This document shows positions 14,934 to 23,335 of a stretch of DNA of 25,988 bases, piece by piece (position 1 is the first letter of the stretch; each line of letters begins with the position of its first letter). The position numbers and the translations under genes were made by a program. Under the pieces are notes generated by a model that had not been told where the DNA came from, searched no databases, and saw only the letters and a list, made by a program, of their open reading frames with translations. This DNA comes from Sphingomonadales bacterium (lineage in GTDB: Bacteria; Pseudomonadota; Alphaproteobacteria; Sphingomonadales; Sphingomonadaceae): positions 1 through 25,988 of the forward strand of contig JANYCM010000027.1 in the NCBI GenBank assembly GCA_025360285.1. The letters are read 5' to 3'.

Positions 14934-16361
14934 TCAGGCGCGTGCGTAGCGATCCTGATAGCGGATGATGTCATCCTCACCCAGATAGGCGCCGGTCTGC
15001 ACTTCGATCATAAGAATCGGCTGATCACCGGGATTTTCCAGCCGGTGAATGGCGCCCAGCGGGATATGGACATAGTCCCCGGCAACAAGGTCTGTCACAG
15101 CATCGTCCACCGTCACCCGTGCCATGCCGGTGATGATGATCCAATGTTCGGCGCGCTGGCGATGGCTTTGCAGCGACAAGGCTTCTCCGGGCTTGACGAA
15201 GATTTGCTTGACCTGAAAGCCGCCGCGCTGGGCCAGGCTTTCATACCAGCCCCAGGGCCTGTCATCCCGCCGGCCGGCATCGGCCTGGGGGTGGCCGGCG
15301 GTGCGCAACAGGGTCACGGCCTCGGAAACGCGCTGGCTGGCATGGCGCGGTGCTACCAATATGGCGTCGGCAGTCGCCACGGCGATCATGTCGACAAGTT
15401 CAACGCCCACCAGCGCCATCCCCGGCACCTCGCACCGCAGCACCGAACCCTGGCAATCGATCGCCAGCGCCTCGCCGGTCAACAGATTGCCGGCCGCATC
15501 CGCCGGGCTGATCACGCCAACGCTGTTCCAGTCGCCGACATCGGACCACCCCCCGGCAAACGGCATCACCGCCAGATTGTCGGCATGTTCCATGATGGCA
15601 AAATCCAGCGAAATGCTGCGCGCCGCGCTCCACCCGGCCTTGCCGATCAATACCACGCCGGCCTGGGTCTCAGCCTCGGCCAGCGCCTGCACGACCGCCG
15701 CATGAATGTCCGGAGCAAGCCGTGCAAAGGCGCTGATCACCGCCGATGCCGACATCAGGAAGATGCCGGCATTCCAAAGGAACCGCCCCGTCGCCAGCAT
15801 GGCCTCGGCCTCGACCAGTTTGGGCTTTTCCGTGAACGCGGTCAGTGGCTGCGGCGTACTGGCCTGCCGGGCGCTGGCATCGGCGAGTTCCAGATAGCCA
15901 TAGCCGGTGGCAGGGCCGGTCGGTTCAATGCCAAATGTCACCAGGTCGCCCGCCTGCGCTCGCCCGGCCGCCGCGGCAACGGCGCTGCGAAACCCGTCAA
16001 GATCGGCGATGTAATGATCGGAAGGCAGCACCAGCATCAGCGCGTCGGGATCGGTCGCCGCCAGGTGCAGCGCCGCGACCAGTACCGCTGGTGCGGTGTT
16101 GCGCGCTTCCGGCTCGATCAGCACTGCGGCGGCCGTGCGTTCGATGGCGGCGAGTTGTTCGATCACCTTGAAGCGCAGAGCCGTGCCTGTCACGATCAGC
16201 GGGCTGGCAAAACCCGGCGCGTCGCACAACTGGGCCGCACGCTGGAACAGGCTGCCGCCATCGGTAAGCAATCCGATGAACTGTTTGGGATAGGCCTTGC
16301 GCGACAACGGCCACAGCCGCGTGCCGCTGCCGCCGCACAGGATAACAGGATGAATCTGCAT
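14934..16361 (-). CDS. manC: Mannose-1-phosphate guanylyltransferase / mannose-6-phosphate isomerase
   Basis: Bifunctional type II PMI-GMP of 475 aa, the standard length. It isomerises fructose-6-P to mannose-6-P and converts mannose-1-P plus GTP to GDP-mannose. The N-terminal nucleotidyltransferase signature is GGSGTRLWPLSRKAYPKQF at 10-28. The C-terminal cupin isomerase domain carries PWGWYESL, QSHRQRAEHWIIITG, IPLGAIHRLEN and the terminal GEDDIIRYQDRY. ATG 16361 has a GGAG site 5 bases upstream; the longer open frame (to 16805) runs across the opposite-strand glycosyltransferase and is rejected. A good sigma70-type promoter lies just upstream. The missing step, phosphomannomutase, is not in the window. 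Confidence 0.95.
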   Translation of the reverse strand: MQIHPVILCGGSGTRLWPLSRKAYPKQFIGLLTDGGSLFQRAAQLCDAPGFASPLIVTGTALRFKVIEQLAAIERTAAAVLIEPEARNTAPAVLVAALHLAATDPDALMLVLPSDHYIADLDGFRSAVAAAAGRAQAGDLVTFGIEPTGPATGYGYLELADASARQASTPQPLTAFTEKPKLVEAEAMLATGRFLWNAGIFLMSASAVISAFARLAPDIHAAVVQALAEAETQAGVVLIGKAGWSAARSISLDFAIMEHADNLAVMPFAGGWSDVGDWNSVGVISPADAAGNLLTGEALAIDCQGSVLRCEVPGMALVGVELVDMIAVATADAILVAPRHASQRVSEAVTLLRTAGHPQADAGRRDDRPWGWYESLAQRGGFQVKQIFVKPGEALSLQSHRQRAEHWIIITGMARVTVDDAVTDLVAGDYVHIPLGAIHRLENPGDQPILMIEVQTGAYLGEDDIIRYQDRYARA

Positions 16362-16389
16362 GGCTACTCCGCCGCGGGCCCTGGCGCGT

Positions 16390-16418
16390 CTTATCAGTGG
16401 CGACTTGCCAATGGTCAA
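16390..16418 (-). promoter_or_regulatory. Sigma70-type promoter for manC
   Basis: On the - strand TTGACC (16418-16413) and GATAAG (16395-16390) are separated by exactly 17 bp, matching the -35 and -10 consensus at 5/6 and 4/6 positions. Transcription would start near 16383, leaving about 22 bases of leader containing the GGAG ribosome site. Confidence 0.55.
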
Positions 16419-16518
16419 TCGGATTAACGGCCAGCGATATGAAGATTTTGCTGCGCTGCCGCATCCGATCACGCTTTGCCTTGCGGCGCTGGACTGCGAG
16501 CAATAAGAAAATTGTGGA

Positions 16519-17832
16519 TTGCGGGCAAACGAGGTGGACATTTTGGGCGGAACTCTCTCTGCGGGCACTCCAAATCCCGCCAACGCTGCATTGGACACCG
16601 CCTGGCTGGGCAACCCCGAAGGCTGGGCTGGCAAATTGTCGGGCCGGCGCATCCTCATCATCGTCGAAAACCTGCCGGTGCCCTTCGACCGGCGCGTCTG
16701 GATGGAGGCCCGAACCCTGAAAGCCGCTGGCGCCGCCGTGTCGGTGATCTGCCCCATCGGCAAGGGCCATGATGCCCGCGAGGAGCAACTGGACGGCATC
16801 AACATCTACCGCCACCCGCTGCCGATCGAGGCCAACGGCGCGCTCGGCTATCTGCTCGAATATGGCGCGGCGCTGTTCTGGGAATCCCGGCTGGCCTGGA
16901 AAATCTTTTCCCGCCATGGCTTTGATGTCATCCACGGCTGCAACCCGCCGGATCTGATCTTTCTGGTGGCGCTGCAATTCCGGCTGCTCGGCCGCCGCTT
17001 TCTGTTCGATCATCACGATATCAACCCCGAACTTTATGAGGCAAAATTCGGCCGCCGCGGCTTTTTCTGGCAGCTGATGTGCCTGTTCGAACGGCTGACC
17101 TTTGCCAGCGCCTCGGTGTCGATCGCCACCAATGAAAGCTATCGCGCCATTGCCATCAAGCGCGGGAACATGCCGCCCGGCGATGTCTTCGTCGTGCGGT
17201 CCGGGCCGGACCTCAGCCGCGTCAAGCCGGTGCCGCCGGCGCCGCGCTGGCGCAACGGCCGCGCCTATCTGGTAGGCTATGTCGGGGTGATGGGCGATCA
17301 GGAGGGCATCGATCTGCTGCTCGAGGCTGTCGCGCATCTGGTGACTGAAAAAGCCCGGCACGACATCCAGTTCGTACTGGTCGGCGGTGGCCCGGCGCTG
17401 GATCAACTCCGCGGCCAGGCAACCAGCATGGGCCTGGATGACTATGTCACCTTCACCGGCCGCGCGCCCGATGCTGATCTTTTTGAAATCATGTCTACCG
17501 CCGATATCGGCGTCAACCCGGATCGGGTCAACGCCATGAACGATCAATCGACGATGAACAAGATCCTGGAATATATGGCCTTTTCCAAGCCGATCGTGCA
17601 GTTTGATGTGACCGAAGGGCGTTTTTCAGCCGGCGAGGCGTCGATTTACGCCAAAGCCAATGACCCCGTTGATCTGGCCGATCGCATTGAGGAATTGCTC
17701 GCCGACCCCGAGCGCCGGGCGCGCATGGGCGACATCGGCCATAATCGCGTCACCAGGCTGTTCGCCTGGCCACATCAGGTCAGCGCGCTGATCGGTGCCT
17801 ACCAGCGGCTGTTTGCCAAGATGAGTCGCTGA
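16519..17832 (+). CDS. Glycosyltransferase family 4
   Basis: About 437 aa, GT-B fold glycosyltransferase of the GT4 type, probably at the cytoplasmic membrane face in exopolysaccharide or lipopolysaccharide assembly. An acceptor-side N-domain begins RRILIIVENLPVPFDRRVWMEA, with HGCNPPD and DHHDINPELYEAKFG in the middle. The donor domain has GYVGVMGDQEGIDLLLEA, LVGGGPALDQL and FTGRAPDADLFEIMSTADIGVNPD. This is followed by the E-x7-E-like NKILEYMAFSKPIVQFDVTEG region. The start is uncertain: TTG 16519, GTG 16534 or TTG 16543 (the last with GAGG 8 bases upstream). The conserved fold starts around residue 40 in any case. It lies between manC and the GDP-mannose dehydrogenase, facing the opposite way to both. 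Donor and acceptor are unknown. Confidence 0.88.
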   Translation: MRANEVDILGGTLSAGTPNPANAALDTAWLGNPEGWAGKLSGRRILIIVENLPVPFDRRVWMEARTLKAAGAAVSVICPIGKGHDAREEQLDGINIYRHPLPIEANGALGYLLEYGAALFWESRLAWKIFSRHGFDVIHGCNPPDLIFLVALQFRLLGRRFLFDHHDINPELYEAKFGRRGFFWQLMCLFERLTFASASVSIATNESYRAIAIKRGNMPPGDVFVVRSGPDLSRVKPVPPAPRWRNGRAYLVGYVGVMGDQEGIDLLLEAVAHLVTEKARHDIQFVLVGGGPALDQLRGQATSMGLDDYVTFTGRAPDADLFEIMSTADIGVNPDRVNAMNDQSTMNKILEYMAFSKPIVQFDVTEGRFSAGEASIYAKANDPVDLADRIEELLADPERRARMGDIGHNRVTRLFAWPHQVSALIGAYQRLFAKMSR

Positions 17833-17836
17833 GCGG

Positions 17837-17855
17837 TGTGCCGAACGTCGGCACA
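17837..17855. terminator. Hairpin after the glycosyltransferase
   Basis: TGTGCCGA (17837-17844) and TCGGCACA (17848-17855) form a perfect 8-bp stem with a 3-base loop, 4 bases after the glycosyltransferase stop, in the gap between two convergent genes. No T-tract follows on either strand, so a factor-independent terminator role is unproven. Confidence 0.4.
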
Positions 17856-17906
17856 GGGCCGCGCCGGTGCCGACTGCACGTGAACAAATGATGCGCTGAG
17901 CGGCCG

Positions 17907-19175
17907 TCAGGTAATGCTGTGGGTGGTCACCACCCGATAGCCGGAAAGGTCGAGCGCATTGGCGGTGGCGTTGGAGGCCACGACGACATGCCAGGGCCCG
18001 GCCTCGGCGGTGGCCTTGTCGAGCAACAGATGATCGATGCTCGGCAGGTTCGAATAGGCATAGCCCAGATTCTGGCCCAGCAGCTTTTCCGGCACCAGGC
18101 CCGGATCGAATACCCGCACATCATAGCCGGCCTCGATCAGCTTGCGTGCCAGATCGACATTCGGGCTTTCGCGTAGATCATCGGTGTTGGCCTTGAAGGC
18201 CAGGCCGGCAATCAGGATGCGCGCCGCCGGCGGCAGATCGCGCGTCACCATGGCAAACTGATGATTCTTATGGGCTTCGTTCGATCGGATCAGGCTATCG
18301 ACCAGATAGATATGCGCGCCAATGTCGGTGGCCATATGCTGCAACGCCCGCACATCCTTGGGCAGGCACGATCCGCCAAACGCCCCGCCTGGCCGGGTAT
18401 AATAGGGCGAAATATTCAGTTTGGTGTCGGAGACAAAAATCTCGTGCACCTTTCGGGCGGAAATGCCCATGCTTTCACACACCCGGCCGACTTCATTGGC
18501 AAAGGCCACCTTCACCGCGTGCCAGCTGTTATCGACGAACTTGGTGATTTCGGCTTCTTCATAGCCCGTCACGAACAACTGCGCGTTGATGCCGACGTTC
18601 AGTGCTGTCATCACGGCGCTGGGTTCGCCGTCATGGGTGCCCACCACGATCTTGGGCGGGTTGAAGAAATCATGCACCGCCTGGGCTTCGCGCAGAAATT
18701 CGGGATTATACAGCAGCTCGGTGCGCTCCGACCAATCAACGCCAAGCTGCGCGGCGAACAGCGGTGTGATCAGCCGGCGCATGGTGCCTGGCTTCATCGT
18801 CGAACGATAGGCTACGGCCGTGCGGCCGCCCCTCGGCTGCCGTGCCAGTTCGGCGGCGATCTGCCGGGTGACATCGATGATGTAACGCATGTCATGCCCG
18901 CCATCGGGGCCCGACGGCGTGCCGACACAGACAATCGCCAGATCGGTGCCGACCAGCGCCTCGGCGACGGAATTTGTGGCGACCAGCCGGCCCGCCGCGC
19001 GCTGTTCGGTCAACATGTCGGCAAGGCCGGGTTCTTCGAACGGCGGCCGGCCGGCATTGACTTCGGCAACCTTGGCGGCGCTGACATCGACCCCGACCAC
19101 ATCATGGCCCTGCGAGGCCAGGCAACACGCCGCCGTGAAGCCAACATAGCCCAGGCCGAATATGGCGATTTTCAT
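17907..19175 (-). CDS. Nucleotide-sugar dehydrogenase, GDP-mannose 6-dehydrogenase-like
   Basis: 422 aa, NAD-dependent four-electron dehydrogenase. It likely oxidises GDP-mannose to GDP-mannuronate. Rossmann motif FGLGYVG at 6-12, then VCVGTPSG, YNPEFLREAQA, KFVDNSWHAVKVAFANE and catalytic Cys270 in AFGGSCLPKDVRAL. DLRESPNVDLA lies in the C-terminal domain. The SCLPKDVRAL and WHAVKVAFANE forms match Pseudomonas AlgD more closely than UDP-glucose dehydrogenase (SCFPKD), and manC nearby supplies GDP-mannose; both support the call. ATG 19175 is chosen because the Rossmann fold begins there. No other alginate gene is in view, so the end polymer is unknown. Confidence 0.85.
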   Translation of the reverse strand: MKIAIFGLGYVGFTAACCLASQGHDVVGVDVSAAKVAEVNAGRPPFEEPGLADMLTEQRAAGRLVATNSVAEALVGTDLAIVCVGTPSGPDGGHDMRYIIDVTRQIAAELARQPRGGRTAVAYRSTMKPGTMRRLITPLFAAQLGVDWSERTELLYNPEFLREAQAVHDFFNPPKIVVGTHDGEPSAVMTALNVGINAQLFVTGYEEAEITKFVDNSWHAVKVAFANEVGRVCESMGISARKVHEIFVSDTKLNISPYYTRPGGAFGGSCLPKDVRALQHMATDIGAHIYLVDSLIRSNEAHKNHQFAMVTRDLPPAARILIAGLAFKANTDDLRESPNVDLARKLIEAGYDVRVFDPGLVPEKLLGQNLGYAYSNLPSIDHLLLDKATAEAGPWHVVVASNATANALDLSGYRVVTTHSIT

Positions 19176-19314
19176 TGCGGTGGTGCCCTTGCATGGTGCC
19201 TGAAAAACCGCGAGCAAGCGGCGAGGGCCTGTGTGCCCCAGCCGTCGTTCAGGCTCAAGCCTGCGCCGGTTCCGCCGAGAAAAAAACCCTTCGCTGCCAA
19301 AGGCCCCCCGCCGC

Positions 19315-20112
19315 ATGATCCCCATCCAGCCCGGCACCGTGTCCGGCCATTACAGCCTCACCGTTGAAAAAAGCCTGTGCGTTGGCCCGCCCGACCGGCT
19401 GTTCATGTTTGGCGGGGTCGGCCTGGCGAGCGCCTTGGCGGCGGTGGAGGCCTTTACCGGGCGGCCCACCGTCTGGGCGGCGGCGCAATATCTGTCCTAT
19501 GCGCGGCCGGGCACTCGGCTCGATCTGGAAGTGATCGTTCCGGTGGCGGGCAAATACAACAGCCAGGCGCGTATCGTCACCAAGGCGGGTGACCAGGAAA
19601 TCATCACGGTCAACGCCGCGCTGGGCAGCCGGCCCGACAGCCCGCACCAGCAATGGGCCGAAATGCCCGCCGTGCCGCCGCCGCAGGATTGCCCGGTGAT
19701 GCCGATGCGCTGGAGCCGCGATCCCGATGATCTCAACAGCCTGTTCGAACAGCGCGTCGCCCATGGCAATTTCGGCGCGGCGCGCGGTACGGCGCCGCCC
19801 TCGACGGATGGCATTGCCCGGCTGTGGCTACGCCCCACCAACCCCGATCAGGTGATTGACCGTTTGCTGTTGGCGGTGATGGCGGACTTTCTGCCCTCGG
19901 GCGTGGGCAATGCGCTGGGCATGAACGCCGGCGGCAACAGCCTGGACAACACCATCCGTTTTGCCCGGCTGGTGCCGACGCGCTGGGTGCTGGCCGATAT
20001 CCGCATTCATGCCACGGCGCAGGGCTTTGCCCACGGCCGGGTGCATCTGTTCGCCGAGGACGGCACGCTGCTTGGAACGGCCAGCCAGTCGATGATTCTG
20101 CGGGTGTTTTGA
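19315..20112 (+). CDS. TesB-like acyl-CoA thioesterase domain protein (double hotdog)
   Basis: 265 aa. Two hotdog halves are inferred. The first has MFGGVGLASALAAVEAFTGRPTVWAAAQYLSYARPG, the helix and strand pattern of TesB/acyl-CoA thioesterase II. The second has ADFLPSGVGNALG, SLDNTIRFARLVPTRWVLADI and AHGRVHLFAEDGTLLGTASQSM. It presumably hydrolyses acyl-CoA to free acid and CoA in the cytoplasm. ATG 19315 is taken because the upstream extension to 19231 is not family-like; the ribosome site is weak. It converges on exonuclease III with a 16-bp gap and diverges from the sugar dehydrogenase. It may functionally accompany the acyl-CoA ligase and dehydrogenases further on, but it is on the other strand. 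Confidence 0.83.
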   Translation: MIPIQPGTVSGHYSLTVEKSLCVGPPDRLFMFGGVGLASALAAVEAFTGRPTVWAAAQYLSYARPGTRLDLEVIVPVAGKYNSQARIVTKAGDQEIITVNAALGSRPDSPHQQWAEMPAVPPPQDCPVMPMRWSRDPDDLNSLFEQRVAHGNFGAARGTAPPSTDGIARLWLRPTNPDQVIDRLLLAVMADFLPSGVGNALGMNAGGNSLDNTIRFARLVPTRWVLADIRIHATAQGFAHGRVHLFAEDGTLLGTASQSMILRVF

Positions 20113-20128
20113 TGGCGATGCCGCGCGA

Positions 20129-20899
20129 TCAGCGGCGCAGCACTGCCCATGCCGGGGCATGATCACTGGCTCTTTCAGCGCCGCGCACCGATCGATCAAC
20201 GCCGGCATCGACCAGCCGGTCGGCGGCGCCCGGCGACAGCAGCAGATGATCGATGCGGAAACCCTGGTCCCGCGGCCAGGCGCCGGCCTGATAGTCCCAG
20301 TAACTCCAGATGCCGCCGCGCGGATGGACGGCGCGAATGGCATCGGTCCAGCCCTGCCACAGCAGGCCGCGATAGGCGGTGCGGCTTTCGGGCTGCATCA
20401 AGGCATCGTCCCGCATTGCGGCCGGTGACCAGATGTCGTCATCATTGGGAATGACATTATAATCACCCGCAAGCACGCTCGGCTGCCCGGTGGCGAGCAG
20501 GCTTGCCGCATGGGCGTGCAACCGCGCCATCCAGGCGAGCTTGTAATCGAATTTCGGTCCTGGCTGGGGATTGCCATTGGGCAGGTAGATTGATGCGACG
20601 CGCACCCCTTCGACCTCGGCCTCCAGATATCGCGATTGTTCGTCGGCGTCATCGCCGGGCAGGCCGCGCTGCGTTTCGGTGGCGGGCGCGCGGCTGAGGA
20701 TGGCGACGCCGTTGAAGCCCTTCTGGCCATGCACCAGGCAGTGATATCCAGCGGCGTTGATCGTCTCGACCGGAAAATTCTCGGTCACCGTCTTGATTTC
20801 CTGCAGACACGCGACATCAGGCTGTGTCTCGGCCAGCCATTCTAGCAGGCGCGGCAGCCGGGCATTGGTGCCGTTGATGTTGAAGCTGGCGATGCGCAT
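20129..20899 (-). CDS. xth: Exodeoxyribonuclease III (AP endonuclease family)
   Basis: 256 aa, the usual XthA length. Cytoplasmic base-excision repair enzyme that cuts 5' of abasic sites and has 3'-5' exonuclease and phosphatase activity. Motifs in order: RIASFNINGTNARL at the N-terminus, CLQEIKT with the metal-binding Glu, GFNGVAILSR, LAGDYNVIPNDDDIW, YWDYQAGAWPRDQGFRIDHLL and the terminal ASDHAPAW His-Asp pair. ATG 20899 has AAGG 7 bases upstream. It lies 32 bp downstream of the HD-domain gene on the same strand, so it may be at the end of the fatty-acid-type operon, although a repair gene has no obvious link to it. Confidence 0.95.
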   Translation of the reverse strand: MRIASFNINGTNARLPRLLEWLAETQPDVACLQEIKTVTENFPVETINAAGYHCLVHGQKGFNGVAILSRAPATETQRGLPGDDADEQSRYLEAEVEGVRVASIYLPNGNPQPGPKFDYKLAWMARLHAHAASLLATGQPSVLAGDYNVIPNDDDIWSPAAMRDDALMQPESRTAYRGLLWQGWTDAIRAVHPRGGIWSYWDYQAGAWPRDQGFRIDHLLLSPGAADRLVDAGVDRSVRGAERASDHAPAWAVLRR

Positions 20900-20931
20900 G
20901 GCAGGACCTTAGGCGCTATCGCCCGCCGGCC

Positions 20932-21477
20932 TCAATAGGCGCGCACCGGCCGGCTGAAGACCTTGACCACCAGCGGTTCGAAGCTTTCCAGCGAATCGGC
21001 CTTGAAATCAGGGTCGAAGGCCGGCGCATCCCAGCGATCGACAAGTTTTTCAGCGGTGGCGAACCAGGCTTCGTCGCGGAAACGCTCGCGCATGTCGGCG
21101 GGCTTGCCGAGGAATTCATAATAATAGCGGCCCTGGAAATCCTGGTGCCACTTCACCGCATGGTAAAGCTCGTCCGAAACATAGGGTTTGAGGATTTCAG
21201 CGGCGATGGCGCCATGGTTGGGGATGCTCATCAGCTTGCCGAGATCGTGGCAGAGCGCCGTGACAATCTCCTCATCGCTGGCACCATCCTGGCGGGCCAG
21301 TGTTGCCGTCATCAGGCTGTGCTCAAGCTGATTGGCGCCAAAACCCACTTCGATGGCAGCCAGCCGGCGCAGCGAGTCCATGATCTGGGCCGGTGCTGCC
21401 GACACCTGATGCTTCATATGTTCCTGGGCGATATGGCCCCAATCTTCCTTGGTGCCTTCCAGCATGGTGGTGAACAT
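20932..21477 (-). CDS. HD-domain protein, PhnZ-like
   Basis: 181 aa with a compact HD fold: H53 in LEHSLMTATLARQDGA, H77-D78 in ALCHDLGKL, H88 in PNHGAIAAEIL, and H111 in VKWHQDFQG. The sequence around GANQLEHSLMTA, LKPYVSDELYHAVKWHQDFQGRYY and SLESFEPLVVKVF recalls the HD-domain group that includes the diiron oxygenase PhnZ and putative phosphohydrolases. Whether this copy is an oxygenase or a hydrolase cannot be told by eye. ATG 21477 has GGGAG 6 bases upstream. It sits 14 bp after the acyl-CoA ligase, so the two are almost certainly co-transcribed, suggesting a role in the same catabolic route. The substrate is unknown. Confidence 0.8.
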   Translation of the reverse strand: MFTTMLEGTKEDWGHIAQEHMKHQVSAAPAQIMDSLRRLAAIEVGFGANQLEHSLMTATLARQDGASDEEIVTALCHDLGKLMSIPNHGAIAAEILKPYVSDELYHAVKWHQDFQGRYYYEFLGKPADMRERFRDEAWFATAEKLVDRWDAPAFDPDFKADSLESFEPLVVKVFSRPVRAY

Positions 21478-21491
21478 GGTGTTCTCCCGGT

Positions 21492-23228
21492 TCAGGCGGC
21501 GCCGACGCGATTGTCGGCGTGGATCGCGCGATAATGCGTGCGCAGGGCGACTTTGTCGATCTTGCCCGATCCCAGCTTGGGCAGCGGTTCGGGGCTCAGC
21601 CAGATACGCGCCGGCAGCTTGAAGCTGGCGAGATCGCGGGCGACGAAATCATAAAGGTCGGCGGGTTCGAGATGCGCGCCGGGTTTCACATAGACCACCG
21701 CGCCGACGATTTCGCCCAGCCGTTCATCGGGCAGGCCAAAGACACTGCATTCGGCAACAGCGGGGTGGGTGTAGATTGCCGATTCGACTTCCTGGCAGCT
21801 GATATTCTCGCCGCCGCGGATGATGATGTCCTTCTTGCGGTCCACGATGAACAGATAGCCATCCTCGTCGAGATAGCCGAGGTCGCCGGAACGGAACCAG
21901 CCGTCGCCGGGGAAGGCCGCGATGGTTGCCTCGGGCTTGTTCCAATAGCCGCGACAACTGCACACCGATCGGATGCAGACTTCGCCGACGGTGCCGGCCG
22001 GCACGCCGGCGCCGACCGGGCCATCGCCCTGATCGATCCGCAATTCGACCAAAGGCGCCGCAGCGCGGCCAGTCGAAGCCGGCTTGTTGCGGTAATTGTC
22101 ACGGAAATTGCCGGCGCCGACGCCATTGGTCTCCGTCAGGCCATAGCCCTGCACCGGATGCTTGCCGACAAAGGTCTTGGCCAGCCGCTCGACATGTTCG
22201 GCGGGGCGGGGGGCACCGCCGCTGGCGATATCAACCAGGCTAGACAGGTCATATTTGTCGCGGTCGGGGTGCTGCATCAGCTCAAGGCTCATCGTCGGCA
22301 CCCCGACGAAATAGGTGGCGCGTTCCTTTTCGATCAGCCGCAGCGCCTCCCCGGCGTCCCATTTGTGCATGATGACCATCTTGCGGCCGATGGCGATCGA
22401 CACCAGCAGCACCGGCACCGATCCGGTGATGTGGAACAGCGGCACATTGAGCAGCATCACCTGCTGTTCCGCCGGTGTCACCCCGGCCTTTTGCGACAAT
22501 GCCAACAGCGCCAGCCCGGCGACGAGATAGTTCATCGCCCCCGATACAATGCCGCGATGCGTCGAAACCGCGCCCTTGGGGCTGCCGGTCGAGCCCGAGG
22601 TATACATGATCGTCGCATCATCTTCCGGCGCGATATCAGGGGTGAACCACAATGTGTCGGGTGCCACCGCCAGTTCGTCTTCGATGCGGACGAAACCCAG
22701 TTCAGCGGCGACGTCCTGCGAGGTGCGCACTGTCAATACTGTCGCATGGCAGCCGAGTGTAGCCAGCCTGCGTGCGCGCTCCTCATCGGCAATCGCCAGC
22801 CGGGCCCCCGAATCCTTCAGGCCATAGTCAAGCTCATCTGCGGTCCACCAGGCGTTCATCGGAATGGCGATGGCACCCAGATGCAGCACACCGACAAAGG
22901 CCATGATCCATTCGGGATAGTTGCGCATGGCGATGGCGACGCGGTCACCCTTGGCGATGCCGTGGCGGTGTTGCAGCATCGCCGCCATTTTCAGGCCGCG
23001 ATCGTGGATCTGCGCAAAGGTCAGGCGTTCCTCGCCGAACACCAGGAATTCCTTGTCGGCATTGGCGGCAAAGAACATGGCGAGATATTCGCGCATCGAC
23101 GGCGGCGCCGTGCTGAAGGCGGGCAGAACGGCGCCGCGCACGGTCGCGGTGCCAACCGCCAGCGGGCCGCCGGGGGCGATGATCCCGGCGATCACATCAT
23201 CAAGGGCGGTATCGAGCGCGGACTTCAT
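21492..23228 (-). CDS. AMP-dependent acyl-CoA synthetase/ligase
   Basis: 578 aa adenylate-forming enzyme. It activates a carboxylic acid with ATP and CoA to acyl-CoA in the cytoplasm. Core motifs in order: YTSGSTGSPKGA at 209-220 (phosphate loop), GYGLTETNG at 361-369, GDLGYLDEDGYLFIVDRKKD near 448-467 with the hinge Asp/Arg, and GSGKIDK at 553-559 with the catalytic Lys. An extension of about 45 residues precedes the family core. ATG 23228 has a GGGGA site about 7 bases upstream. It is followed after 14 bp by the HD-domain gene and preceded after 107 bp by acyl-CoA dehydrogenase genes on the same strand. Acid chain type (fatty, steroid side chain or aromatic) cannot be determined here. Confidence 0.93.
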   Translation of the reverse strand: MKSALDTALDDVIAGIIAPGGPLAVGTATVRGAVLPAFSTAPPSMREYLAMFFAANADKEFLVFGEERLTFAQIHDRGLKMAAMLQHRHGIAKGDRVAIAMRNYPEWIMAFVGVLHLGAIAIPMNAWWTADELDYGLKDSGARLAIADEERARRLATLGCHATVLTVRTSQDVAAELGFVRIEDELAVAPDTLWFTPDIAPEDDATIMYTSGSTGSPKGAVSTHRGIVSGAMNYLVAGLALLALSQKAGVTPAEQQVMLLNVPLFHITGSVPVLLVSIAIGRKMVIMHKWDAGEALRLIEKERATYFVGVPTMSLELMQHPDRDKYDLSSLVDIASGGAPRPAEHVERLAKTFVGKHPVQGYGLTETNGVGAGNFRDNYRNKPASTGRAAAPLVELRIDQGDGPVGAGVPAGTVGEVCIRSVCSCRGYWNKPEATIAAFPGDGWFRSGDLGYLDEDGYLFIVDRKKDIIIRGGENISCQEVESAIYTHPAVAECSVFGLPDERLGEIVGAVVYVKPGAHLEPADLYDFVARDLASFKLPARIWLSPEPLPKLGSGKIDKVALRTHYRAIHADNRVGAA

Positions 23229-23270
23229 GCAATTTCCCCAGGGGCATCGGTGTCGGGCGGTTGCACCGCC

Positions 23271-23317
23271 TCTTCATGCCGTTTCTAAATGACACGCCGC
23301 GCGGCGTTTGCAACGGC
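23271..23317 (-). promoter_or_regulatory. Candidate promoter with operator-like palindrome ahead of the ligase gene
   Basis: On the - strand TTGCAA (23313-23308) is followed after 17 bases by ATTTAG (23290-23285), a weak -10 box. The spacer contains a perfect 14-bp palindrome, ACGCCGCGCGGCGT (23294-23307), placed as a repressor operator would be. A second small inverted repeat (GGCGG/CCGCC, 23256-23270) lies in the leader. Confidence 0.28.
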
Positions 23318-23335
23318 AAACCCGGTGTGACGCCC

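Noticed and set aside
15997..17547. A 516-aa - strand frame across manC and the glycosyltransferase
   Set aside because: It crosses two well-supported genes in other frames and shows no family motif.
21519..23288. A 589-aa + strand open frame opposite the acyl-CoA ligase
   Set aside because: The - strand has every adenylate-forming enzyme motif. The + product is low-complexity with no recognisable domain, so it is a shadow frame.
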